64,000 nt of DNA from Udeniomyces pyricola (taxonomy: Eukaryota > Basidiomycota > Tremellomycetes > Cystofilobasidiales > Mrakiaceae): NCBI GenBank assembly GCA_039545295.1, contig BCIK01000006.1, forward strand, positions 868,001 to 932,000, read 5' to 3'. A program made the translations under genes and the position numbers. Within the stretch, counting starts at the first letter, position 1; each line of letters begins with the position of its first letter. The notes under the pieces were generated by a model. The model was not told where the DNA came from and made no database searches. It worked only from the letters and a program-made list of their open reading frames with translations. This document shows, in pieces, positions 1 through 10,500 of the stretch.

Positions 1-126
1 AAGAGCGAGCGTCAGGAAAGACACAGCTGGAATTGCAGTGACTAGTTTCCAGTAAGTCTCATCATCCATCATTCATCATCATCCACCACATCACCAACTC
101 CCATCCCCATCGTCATCGTCATCATC
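1..126. other. upstream region of the CWC24-like gene
   Basis: This short stretch lies before the first ATG. It is rich in CAT/CAC triplets (CATCATC runs just before the start codon), a typical pyrimidine-rich fungal leader. No other feature is visible. Confidence 0.4.
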
Positions 127-1787
127 ATGTCCGACCCTTCCTCAGTCTCCGAACAACTGCCACCCCCTCCCGTCGTCGTCTTCAAGAAGAAATCCCGTCC
201 TCGCCCCAACACACGCCAAAAGTCCCTCTCGCCCCCGCCCGAGGCCGAAGCTTCCGTCGCCGGGCCCTCGGCTTCAGCCGTTCGGATGCCGACCAAGAAG
301 ACAGTCTACAACCCACTCGTCCAAGGTACCAAGCGTAAGACTCGCCAGGACGATGAGTCCGACAGGGCCGACATGAACGACGGCTTCGACGACGGCATCG
401 ACGTCCAGTGGAAGGGAACCGGCAAGGCTAAAGCGACCGGCGACAACTTTGTCACGGGTGGGCTCGATTGGGACGCAGATTTGCTCGAGGAAGCAGAGAA
501 GAAGAAGAGGCAAAAACTTATCGACGTGGGTCTCTCGTTGCTTATCAATCACTCTTACTTGTCGGCCCTTTGTCACAGAACTCATGATGCATACAGGCGC
601 GTCCGACTAATCCATGTGCTGACGTTACTGCATCGCCCTCATCTCCACATCCACTTCCACTCTCACCTTCAGGACGCGTTGCAAGATGGAATTCCAGATG
701 ACGGCATGTATCATGGAGCGGCCGCTTACAAAACCCATATCGAAAAGAGGGAGGATGGTGTCTCGGCCAAGATGAAATCGGGTCCCGTCAAGGCCTCGTC
801 CAATATCCGCCAAATCACTGTCATTGACTACCAACCAGACGTATGCAAGGATTATAAGGGTGAATCGTGGTTTTTTATTTGTCATATGTATACTCCGACC
901 ATTCCCCAGAAAATCCTGAGATGGTGGAGAATAGTACTTTTGATGCTTCCTGAAATGACGCTGACAGCTCGTGGTCTCCTTTTGTCTTGGTTCTTGTTCG
1001 CATGCTGGCAAATGATGCCGTTCAGAAACTGGATGGTGTGGGTTTGGTGATACTTGCAAGTTCTTGCATGACGTGAGTTCGACTTTTGCATCCAAACCCC
1101 ACCGCAGATTGGCTATTTTGGCATCATGATGCCTAACGATCTTTGCTCGTCTAACTTCCGTTCTGACCTCCTTCTCATACCGTTTCCGACGTCTAGCGAG
1201 GAGATTACCTCTCAGGATGGCAACTCGACAAACAGCACGAGGACGACCTGCGCGCTAAAGCGTTGGCGGGCGATGAGTCAGAGGAAGAGGAGGACATTCC
1301 GTTTGCGTGTCTGATCTGTCGCAAGGAATTCACTGATCCAGTTGTGACCAAATGTGGCCATTTCTTTGACTCTGCGTAAGTGTTGGGAGGTTTCTTGCTG
1401 GAGTATGTTTGGCTTGAGCTCGTCGGGAGGTCTATGTCTGATAGGTTGCGCTTTTGTGTTCATTGTAGCTGCGCCCTCAAGCGATTCGCCAAGACGCCCA
1501 AGTGCTTTGCGTATGTAGAATCGTTCTCTTGCTGTGCAGCTTTGCCTTGAACTTGGCGTAATGACCTGCTGACCACATCTTTCGCTGTCCTCTTTCTGTT
1601 GCGCTGCCTCAGGTGTGGTGCCCCGACGGGTGGGCTGTTCAACTCGGCGACGGCCGTCCTCAAGAAGATGGAGCAAAAGAAGCAACAGCGAGCCGATGCT
1701 CGAAACGAACTTCGAGGCCCTGTAGAGGATGGCGATGGCGAGGATGGCGGGTTGAGGATCGAGAGTGGGAGTGAGGACGAGAGTTAG
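127..1787 (+). CDS. CWC24: pre-mRNA-splicing factor CWC24/RNF113-like (CCCH zinc finger plus RING)
   Basis: A spliceosome-associated protein that acts in the nucleus at the first catalytic step in yeast. By phase the exons are 127-525, 673-859, 1026-1072, 1197-1375, 1469-1510 and 1613-1787. The N-terminus is basic and disordered, followed by the family block YNPLVQGTKRK. Exon 2 carries the IPDDG..Y.GAA.Y block. The CCCH finger is built across introns ([21 protein letters not shown]), followed by GDYLSGWQLD. A C-terminal C3HC4 RING follows (CLICRKEFTDPVVTKCGH, then CALKRFAKTPKCFACG). The tail is acidic. All key Cys and His residues are present and the order matches RNF113A/Cwc24. The family assignment is strong; exon 3 is only 47 nt and its edges are inferred from the finger consensus. 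Confidence 0.9.
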
Positions 1788-2199
1788 CAGAGATGTGTAT
1801 GCATTAGCTACGAAGAAATGGATCTTGTTTTCTTTCTCGTGAGGTGAATACGGGTGCGATTGACGAGTTGGAATTATGTTGTGCCTGTTTTGAGAGTGCG
1901 TGTTGAGGTTATGTAGGCAGATAAGTGGAATTGCATATATCAGCAGGGAGAATATAGTACAAAGGTACAGGTGACAAACTCGTGCTCGGGAACGGAGCGT
2001 TTTGCTTCCCGACGTGATGGGTCAGACCAGGCCAGAGCGCCAGAGCGTGAGAATCAGATGAGAGAGTATGTCATGATGGATGACATGACGCATCTTCCCA
2101 TTCTCAGCGACCTGCAAGCTACAGTTCGTCCAGCTGCTCCAGTACTCCCACCCCTCTCCATCCACGTATAACAGCCATACGCTCGCATACAACCACACC
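1788..2199. other. intergenic region, CWC24 terminator and SH3-gene promoter
   Basis: About 410 bases between two tandem plus-strand genes. It should hold the 3' UTR of the splicing factor and the promoter of the next gene. The stretch before the next ATG is C/T-rich. No coding or RNA feature is visible. Confidence 0.3.
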
Positions 2200-3562
2200 A
2201 TGGATCACTCTTCTATCCTTCTCAAATCCCACCTCGACATCATCCACACCTCTCTCACTGCGCTCGAATCCCTCTCCCTCATCGCGCCGAGTGACGCCCA
2301 ACTCGTGAGGTCCAAGCTGCCGTCTCCCAACGCCCTCGTCGGCGGACCCCCCTCCTCCTCGTCCTCCTCCTTCACAGCCACCACGTCTTACGCTCGGCCA
2401 TCCTCCATCCACAGTCCAGGAGGCAGTCCGCTTCCTGTCCATTCCAATCCTGCTTACTCGCGCCCTGTTCCCAGTCCATCCACTCAAACATATGGTAATC
2501 AAAACGGCAGTGACTACGGCCAGAGCAACGTCCCGCCGCCCGCTGCGGCGAACAGAGCGCCGCCTCCTCTCCCCGGCAGGATGGGTGGACCCCCCGAAGC
2601 CATGGCACTCTGGGATTACCACGGCGTACGTCTCTCCCTGCTCGTCCCAGCATGCTGAGAAAGCGCGTACTCGAACTGACTCGACTCATCAACCATCCTC
2701 TCTTCAACTGTTCCTTGGGCTTGATTCGCGTTCCCCTTTCTTCTCCCCCTTCTCTCTTTCCCCTCGCCGTCCCTTCATCCTCGCCCATCCCCCAGTCGGC
2801 CCCCGACGATCTTCGTTTCTCCAAAGGCGATTCCATCGTCATTGTCCAAGTCGTCGATTCGGAATGGTCCAGGGGTCATCTCAGTTCCAACCCTTCCCAT
2901 GTCGGTCTGTTCCCATCGAATTATGTCGAGAAAGTGTACGTCTCCAGTTTCATTCTGATTCCCTTTCTAAACCTCGAGAGTTCTACTGCGGAACGGCGGC
3001 TAAGAGACAAACAAGAAGATGGAAACCCTTCTAAAGTGATAATTTCTTGTCCTTCTCCTCCTTATCTCACATGGCCTTTGTGTCTCGTTTTCTAGAGCTC
3101 AACGGGGTCCCTCTCCCAGTCCGTCTCATCAACCAAGTCAGTACTCGACTGATGAGAAATACCATCAACAACCGTCCCAATACCAGCAGCCGCACCAGCA
3201 ACTCTCTCCGTACAACAATCAACTCCAGCCGTACCAGCAACAATATCCGTCCCAGTCATCGACATCCTTGCAGGCCGTCCCACCTCCTGGTCAGATCGTC
3301 GTTGCCCCTCCGGCGGCTGAGAAGAAGAAGTTTGGTGGAGGCTTCGGAAAGTGAGTTTGGGCCAGCGTTCACCCGAATCATTCGACGGCTTTATCTCTGT
3401 TTCTCTCCTTTCTGTTTCTTTCGTTATTGTTGACACGTTACTGACGGGCTATTTCTGCTCGGATCGACGCGTCGTAGGGTTCTTGCTACGAGTGCGGTCG
3501 GTGGAGTCGGCTTTGGAGCCGGTTCGGCCGTCGGGTCGGGCATCATCAACGCCATCTTCTAA
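2200..3562 (+). CDS. SH3 domain protein of the LSB1/PIN3 type with a Q/N-rich segment
   Basis: Resembles yeast Lsb1/Pin3, small SH3 proteins that bind Las17/WASP and cortical actin patches. Exons are 2200-2625, 2796-2935, 3096-3350 and 3478-3562. There is an N-terminal helical segment (ILLKSHLDIIHTSLTALESL) and a Ser/Pro linker. One SH3 domain is split by an intron: it opens with AMALWDYHG, continues SAPDDLRFSKGD, and ends GLFPSNYVE. A Q/N/Y-rich, prion-like tract follows, with QQYPSQ-type repeats, and then a Gly-rich tail (VGGVGFGAGSAVGSG) ending NAIF. The same order of parts (N-terminal helix, SH3, Q-rich, Gly-rich end) is known for fungal Pin3-like proteins. Prion behaviour is not shown by the sequence, only compositional similarity. 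Confidence 0.85.
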
Positions 3563-4179
3563 GTCCTCGGAACGTCCAAACGACAGGGGAGAGAGTTCCC
3601 AAAATCAACTGTAAACTTAGATCCAAGGTTCAAAGCGGGGCTATCCATGAAGGCCTTCCGCTGTACCTTGGTTGGGTGGTCCCGAGCTGAAAAGCAAGGA
3701 GTATTTGGGGTTTCGATACCATTTGTATCTAGAAGGCGGATTGGATCAGGTGCAGCCGTGCAGAACTGGATTGCCTTTTCGTCCCCTCTTTTACTTCTTC
3801 TTCTTCTGGATCTTTTCTATCGTTGCATTGTATTTTGATGTGGATTTTTTTTTCCCCACGTAGATTTTTCTGTTGGAATTTATCGCTGAAGATGACAGAA
3901 ACAAGATAGAGAAACCGTCGCGGTGATCCTCAGCTGCTACGATCGCCTACGATTGCATAACGATATCGCGTTCCGCTCATGTATGAGTGGGATATTGCAA
4001 ATCAGCGCTGTAGTCCGACTCGGTCTCATGGCAATTGCGAATTGAAAAAAAAGCAACACCATAGAAGTAGACCTTCTTTCGTCAAGCCTCCTTTCGAGTG
4101 ATAGTAAGAGATATCCTGCTCTCTTCATCATCATCACCCGCGTTCGGATGACCCTTCCTGTAACGTCGCTGGAGGATGA
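3563..4179. other. convergent intergenic region
   Basis: 617 bases between the stop of the plus-strand SH3 gene and the stop of the minus-strand orphan. It contains T-rich tracts (near 3790-3870) suited to 3' ends. No gene is supported. Confidence 0.3.
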
Positions 4180-4294
4180 TCAAGATCTATCCTTTCGGGG
4201 GGACGTATCAGAACCTTTCCTCGGGGACTCTTTTGCCAACTGCCAATCGAAGGGGGGGAAAGAGATATTCGAGTCGAGTGAGGCAGAAGGCGAG

Positions 4295-4329
<35 letters not shown>

Positions 4330-5232
4330 CGCGTGGTACGTCGGACCGTAACCACCAACAGGCAAGGAATCAGGCACAGCGGAAAGGTGCAACAAGGTCG
4401 AAGCGAAAGAGAGATGATGCTCAAGTGAAGAAGGTGAAGTTGGGTTATCAGTCGCAGAGTGGAGGAGGGTGAGGTTGTCGGTCGTTTGCATGGAGACGCA
4501 GAAGGGGTCGACGGATAATTCGTGGGGTGAAGAGTCGGCTGGAAGGGTGGCGCATGCGAAGATACGAGGAGGGGCGCGGCGGTGGAGGAAACAGGAGATA
4601 GGTGCGTCAGTCATGTGGCTGGATGGTTGGGGCATAGACGGGAAGAAGTCTAGCTAGTATAATATATTTGCTGGATCGGAAGAAGGAGGATCGAGAGCAT
4701 GGTAGAGGGATTTGAACGATTCCTAGAGGAGATTGAGATAAATCGCAACACGCTTCGATGCTCACAATTGATCCTGTACCATCAAACGCAACAACCTATC
4801 AGGATGGATGATAACTTCCAATAGAACGATTGCTGAAGTATCCACGATTTGGAAAAAGTCTACTGACCAGCGAAAGAGATCCGTCTTGAGCATGCAAAGC
4901 TCACTCCGAGCGACTGGCAACGATGGTATCGACGCGCTTCCTTCGAGTGAGAACTCCTCCATCTGTAGCTGATCATCTGCACTCATAGGTGTCAAGGATG
5001 GACTTTGGCCCATGTTGTCTCGCTTGTATTTCAGCTGTTCCATGTCGAGATCTTCCTCCTCGCTGCTTGGATGAATGGGATCGATGAGGTCGGAAGAATC
5101 GAGGTCGTCAGGGGTTAGAGCATAAGGAGGTGAGGAGGGCGAGGACCGTGCGGTGCTACTGGCGGCCGAAATCGCCGGTGTGAGAGGCATGATGGAGGGC
5201 ATCAGAGAGAAAGTCGAGCAAGGCAGTATCAC
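4180..5232 (-). CDS. orphan Ser/Pro-rich protein with a poly-His run
   Basis: I do not recognise this protein. Two exons (5232-4864 and 4653-4180) join in phase 0 across a 210-base intron with GTAGAC donor and TACTAG acceptor, giving 280 residues. The first exon is Ser/Thr/Pro-rich with an acidic patch (SSEEEDLDMEQLKYKRD). The join reads DLFRWSLDFFPS. The second exon has two His/Cys stretches and then twelve consecutive His encoded by GAT/ATG-type triplet repeats on the plus strand (4297-4330). There is no signal peptide or membrane span. Read-through of the intron would end the protein early, which supports splicing. It could be a fast-evolving regulator; a false gene cannot be excluded. The start codon is the first Met of the open frame; Met at 5199 or 5187 would also serve. 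Confidence 0.5.
4297..4330 (+). repeat. GAT triplet microsatellite coding for poly-His on the minus strand
   Basis: About eleven uninterrupted GAT units. They lie inside the minus-strand orphan and translate as a run of His. Such runs vary in length between strains. Confidence 0.9.
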
Positions 5233-5569
5233 AGATAGATGTAATGTGTAGTACGTATTAGTTCAGAGCGAGTTAAGGAAATGGTAATGGTTGAGATCAG
5301 ACGGATCGCAAAGGGAAGAGGGGTGTTTCAGGCGGCACCCTCCGAAAAAGGGGTCAGTGCCTGTTATACGTCGATCATGAAGTTACCAAGAGGGGACAAC
5401 AGGGGAGGGGTTCAACGACCAATGTGAGACTAGACTATGGCTTGATGAGTCACCAGACTAGACTTTCAATACGATGGCAAGCGAACGAAGCGAAATCATC
5501 GACATCAGTATCAGTCCCGAATCCTCACCCAATACCCAATCTTAGTCCCCACACCAATATATATTCAAG
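5233..5569. other. intergenic region between two tandem minus-strand genes
   Basis: 337 bases that should hold the promoter of the poly-His orphan and the 3' UTR of the PNPOx-like gene. A TATATATT element lies near 5557. No gene is seen. Confidence 0.3.
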
Positions 5570-6519
5570 CTACAATCCCATGGCGCAGCACGGCGCTGGA
5601 ACTGGTACGCCGGCTGCTTGGCCGACGATCCAAGCGAAAGATGCTCCTACAAGGCCAACTATCAGTTTGATGTTGATTAATCCTCTGTGGGAGGCTTCCA
5701 TGATGAGTCCGACACAAAGCGACACGAGCAGATGCGAAAGGATGGCGGCAAGCGGAATCGGTCGGCCAAAGAGTTTCAGTCTCGAACCTAGAGACGGTTT
5801 CGACACGTTGACTGATGACGAGCAGACCGATGCGGATGCTGTATCGGACAGTTGAATGGGAGGGAAGTTGGGATCAGGTCGGAGGCTGCCTATACCGGGT
5901 AAACCGTCGAGGGATTTTGTGGTCTTGTCCTGCCAGTATTGGCGAAGATCTCCCTTGTGTTGAGGAGATGACGAAAAATCTGTCTTTTCCTCCTTGTCCT
6001 GTGCCCACTTGATGAGTGTATCCCTATGTGACGAAAGACACGCCGATACGTTGAGCTCGCCGAGCACTCATTGTACAAGAGCATGCAAGTATGATCTACA
6101 CCATCAGAAGAGACGACCGACCTCTCGCCCCGATGTTCGAAGAAGGGGACGGAAAATCCGCAAGACGTCTGGACCTTGAATACGTTGATTGAGATGATGC
6201 AACGGGAGCCTGGTAGGATGTCTGGCGAGCCAGGCGAGAGATACGCGTCGTACTCGGGGGATCCACGATAGTGAACTGTGCCTTTGCCGAACAGTCGAAG
6301 GATTCGAGGGGGTCCCTGTCAATGCATGGTGAGTCTAAGTGGTCATCGGCTACGTTGAATAATGATAAACGTCAACTCATCTCCTGAGAAAGCGATGGTT
6401 CCTAGGCTTACCTCAAAAGCGGACATCAAGATGGTGATACGTCCGTTGCCTTGTTCCTCAAGATGGGATATGGTCTCTCCACCAGATCCAGTGAGGTCCT
6501 GATCTATGGATGAGCGGTG

Positions 6520-6550
<31 letters not shown>

Positions 6551-6946
6551 GACGAAATGGGACGTTAACAAGTTCTTCTCATCCAAGCTCATGCTCGTCA
6601 ACGAAAAAAAAAAAAAGTTGAACTCACACCACACATGAGTGGGAGAGGTGACGGTGAAGGTGTTGTAGCCTTTGGGTGAAACGTTGCATCTTCCCTGAGC
6701 ACTGAGGGGTGCAGTGGCTACCCAGAAAATCTCTGCAGAATAGACATCGAACGGAGCCCACACAACGATGATACACGATAGATACGATCAGCCATCGCTG
6801 TCAGGAGCGGATCGATCCATAACGGGTGTAGGGTTCTCGTCTGAGACAGTGGTCCAGTAGTATATGCAGTAGTAGGACTAACTTTGGAGCTTGATCCACT
6901 CGAACAAGTCGGGCGATGATGGGATCTCATCATAGAAGACTGCCAT
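5570..6946 (-). CDS. PNPOx-like flavin-binding split-barrel protein with C-terminal membrane tail
   Basis: A fungal pyridoxamine 5'-phosphate oxidase-like protein of unknown substrate. Exons 6946-6883, 6732-6628, 6503-6412, 6315-6122 and 6023-5570 give 281 residues in consistent phase. The start MAVFYDEIP and the block FWVATAPLSAQGRCNVSPKG are hallmarks of the family, followed by VWYQDLTGSGGETISHL, RITILMSAFEGPPRILRLFGKG and SCGFSVPFFE. The tail holds two hydrophobic spans (about residues 219-239 and 245-265), so the enzyme domain is probably tethered to a membrane. Two donors are weak (GTTAGT and GTCGGT). Introns contain an A30 run (6520-6549). An in-frame upstream Met exists at 7165, but homologues start at the Met used here. 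It shares a promoter region with BUB1. Confidence 0.85.
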
Positions 6947-7512
6947 CGTGTCGGGCGGGTAGGTAGGACTGTACGAAGCGGGAGAGAGACCGGCCGGCTG
7001 ATGACGGTCGGAACTGATCTGATCAAGCCTGATCAAGCGAGCTTCAGCAGTTCCCCCTCGCCTGGAGTTATCGATGATCTTTCGATCTTTCGGCTTGGAC
7101 CGGCGACCGGCGACCGAGTGTGAAGAGCTAGTCACGTTACCCAAGCTAAATAATCCTGCAACCACTAGTTGACTGCACCTGCCGTTGACGTCGTATATAT
7201 AGTATAAGGTCGCCTGCCAGTACGCTCGTGTGACTATGATGTGATACAGACTGAAACCAAAGTACCCTAATGGAAAACTCCAGAAGGAATCAGCCGCTGG
7301 AAGGCTTCCACAATTCGACCGACGATTAGAAAAATCAGGTCAAAGATAGTCGCGTCAAACAATCTGGCCTGATGAAACGCGTCGACGGCCGGTTTGACTC
7401 GTGGTTCCTCCCAAAAGTCAACAACGTCTCCCTTCTTCCCGGCAAAGCCTGAACGCCGTCAATCTCCCTCCTCCCCCGTCAACGCAGCCTACACGAGGCC
7501 GTCCTGCTTGCC
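6947..7512. promoter_or_regulatory. divergent promoter region between PNPOx-like gene and BUB1
   Basis: 566 bases between two oppositely directed start codons. A TATATATAG element lies near 7193-7201. No factor site is claimed. Confidence 0.45.
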
Positions 7513-10500
7513 ATGGCCTCCCCACTCCCCCCGCCCACTACAACTCCAGGGCGTCCTCAGAGGGACACTCAAGATCCTCCTGCCACACCCATCGTCGACT
7601 TCTCCGTTCTCGAAGGCCAAAAGGAGAACATCCAGCCGCTTTCCACCGGTCGCTCGGCTCTCGCCCTCTCCTCCGTTTTTGCTGGTCGGCCCAAACAACT
7701 TGAGAAGGAACACCGAGAGGCCAAGGAACGCTTCGAGCAGGAACTTTTGGAGGTCGAGGAGAGGCGAAGGAAGGAGATGCTTGGCGAAGGCGATGTATGC
7801 GAAGTCGAAGCCGATCCGCTCGATGTCTACGAACGGTAGGTCTTCTTCGTTTTCATACATCTTCTCTCGGAGAGAAAGAGGCCAACAGACACGCTAAGCG
7901 CTTGATGCTTCTATGTTGCGCAGATATATCCGCTACACCCGAGACATTGCACCCTCTGGCTCAACGCAATCCTCCATCCTCATCCCCTTGCTGGAACGCT
8001 GCACCCGAACGCTACTGAGCGAGGACGTCTGGTCGCAGGACATCCGGTACCTCCGCATTTGGATTCAGTATTCAAGACTCATCGAAACCAAGGTCGACGT
8101 CTTTCAGTTCTTGCTCTCGAGCGAAGTTGGGACGGACTGGTCTGCGCTTTACGAGGAGTACGCTGTAGTGCTCGAGGGTATGGGCCAGTAAGTCGACTCA
8201 ACCAATTCCGGTCGATGACCGCCTCTAGACTCGCGACTGATGATGTGTGTTTCTCTTTTTCTTACACTGGTGTCATCACTACAGACGGCAACAGGCCGAT
8301 GACATTTACAAGCTAGGCATCGCACGCAAGGCCAAGCCACTCGAACGTCTTCGTCTTCGATACAACGCCTTCAACGTTCGGATGGCGACTCCTCTACCTC
8401 CTTCCCTCTTTCCGCCACCTTCGTCCTCCTCGACCGATGTCCCTGCCAATTCGTCGCGATCGCGCTCCACTCTCGGTACCCTTGCCGGTTCATCCGGAAC
8501 GTTCCTCGGCTCATCGAGCAGCACCCGCCCCAACAATGGCGCTAGCAGGAAAGGTGGCATGGCCATCTTTGTCGATGGATCAGGTACTGATACGGCAGAC
8601 GAGGAAAGCGCCAAGAGGTGGCATGGCGAGCTCGGTACGAGGGATGAGATCCGAAAGGAGAATGAACGGGAGTCGACGGCCTGGAAGGGCGAGACGCTGC
8701 CCCAAGGACGAGGAGTTGCTCCTCGCACTCCCAAACTTGAAGTCTTCCGAGATGATGTGAGTGATGCGATCAGTATGGTCTCTGTCGGGATCCATGTTTT
8801 GGCAACAAAGACGAGTATGCATCGCGTTAATACTGTCTATATTTGTTATCTTCCATCCAGGTCGAAGAACCAGCAACCCCCTCAGCACACTCGGTCGACG
8901 ATGTCTTCTCTCGAGCCAAGGCCGCCCCTCTAGAGTGGGAAATCTTGCTGAAGGATCCTTTGCGAAACATGAGGGGCATCTCGGCTCCTGCGACTTCCCG
9001 TGAGATGAAGGCCAAACCAGTCGCTATTTCTTCGTCCGCCCCTGCCAAGCGCCGCCCGGCACCCTCTTCGTCCTCGAGCCAACCTCCGCCTGCGGCCAAT
9101 CCGACAGGCTTCATCACAGAAATGCCCAAGTGGGAGGTCCCGGACTCGACACCGCCACTCAACAAGAAGGGCAAGCCTGAAGTGCGCAAGTTCAAGTGGG
9201 ACATGGTCTTTAGGGATGGCCGAGAATGGAGTTTTGAGGAGTGTCGAGCGAGAGATATGGGAGTCCTCGGCAAGAACCCGTGGACTGAACTCGGTGAGTT
9301 CAGCGACTCTCGCTATGGCATCTAAGCGAGCACTCAAATGTGGCCTCTGAGGCTCACCCTTTTGACTGCTGGTTGATATCTCAGGTGCTGCGATCGACTC
9401 ATCGGAGGCCAAGAAAGAAATCGGTCCTCCACACCAAGTTTCTCGACCTCGACCTTCCATCGATCAGATGCCACCTCCACCGACCCCAGTTCAGCGGATA
9501 CCTGAGCCAGAGCCTCTTCCTACGTCAACTTCAGCGCCATTGGTGCATCCTACCCTTCCTCCTCCTATATTGACACCCCTTCCTGCGGCCACACCCTCGC
9601 ATATCTCCTCCACGGCTTCCTCTATAGTATCACAGACGCCCCAAGCTAGGGCTCCCGAGCCGACACCCAAAGCTCGTCGCCCTTCGCCGACTATCAACAC
9701 CAAGGCTGCCATGGCGGATGTGATGGAAATGTACAACGCCGGAGCAGGCGAGGACGACGAGGATGACGATTCAGACGATTCGGATGATGATGAAGACGAC
9801 TTCCCACCCATCATTCACATTCCTGAAACCCCGATCCCACCGACGCCTGTGCCTCAAGTTGCCCAGCGACTTTTCCAACCGCCATCCAATCAGCCCTACC
9901 CCAACCATGAGGACGTCTTCCGTGACGAGCCGGCCACCCCTTCTGCCGTCTTCCGGGACGAAAATACGGCTCTTCCTCCTCGTTCTTCTCCACTTGTCTT
10001 CCAAGATGAGAACGCCGCCCCGTCCACCTCTCGCCAACCGTTCGGCTCAACTCCACAGGCTCGTCCCCCTCTGTCGGCGCGTAAGCCTTCGTTTGAGATT
10101 TTCTCGGACGACGCCCAGAACCCACCTTCATCCGTGCTCGATCCACCCCCTCCATCCGCCACCAAGACCCCCTTTGGCGAGAAGACTTTGGCACCCTTGC
10201 GAGAGACGTTTGCCACGCCTATGCCCGAGTCCAAGCAGCCTCGTCGAGGCGTCGGTTTTGCGTCTCAGCCGATGGCTGAGGAAGATGAGGATGAAGAAGG
10301 CGATCGCGCGGAGCGACTCGAAGAGGAGGAAGACGAGAGGGAATACGAGCGAAGTCGAGGGGTGTGGGACGGCCGGGTCGGTGCTTTCGAACTCATGACG
10401 CCCATCACTGAGCGCACGAGCGAGTACGCCAGGAGCTCGATGGGTGGTGCCACCGCTCGCAGCTCTATGGGAGGTATGGGTATTCGTGAGGAGGAGGAAG

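Noticed and set aside
9763..10398. 211-residue alternative frame inside BUB1 exon 5
   Set aside because: Arg/Ser/Pro-rich out-of-frame translation of the BUB1 disordered region.
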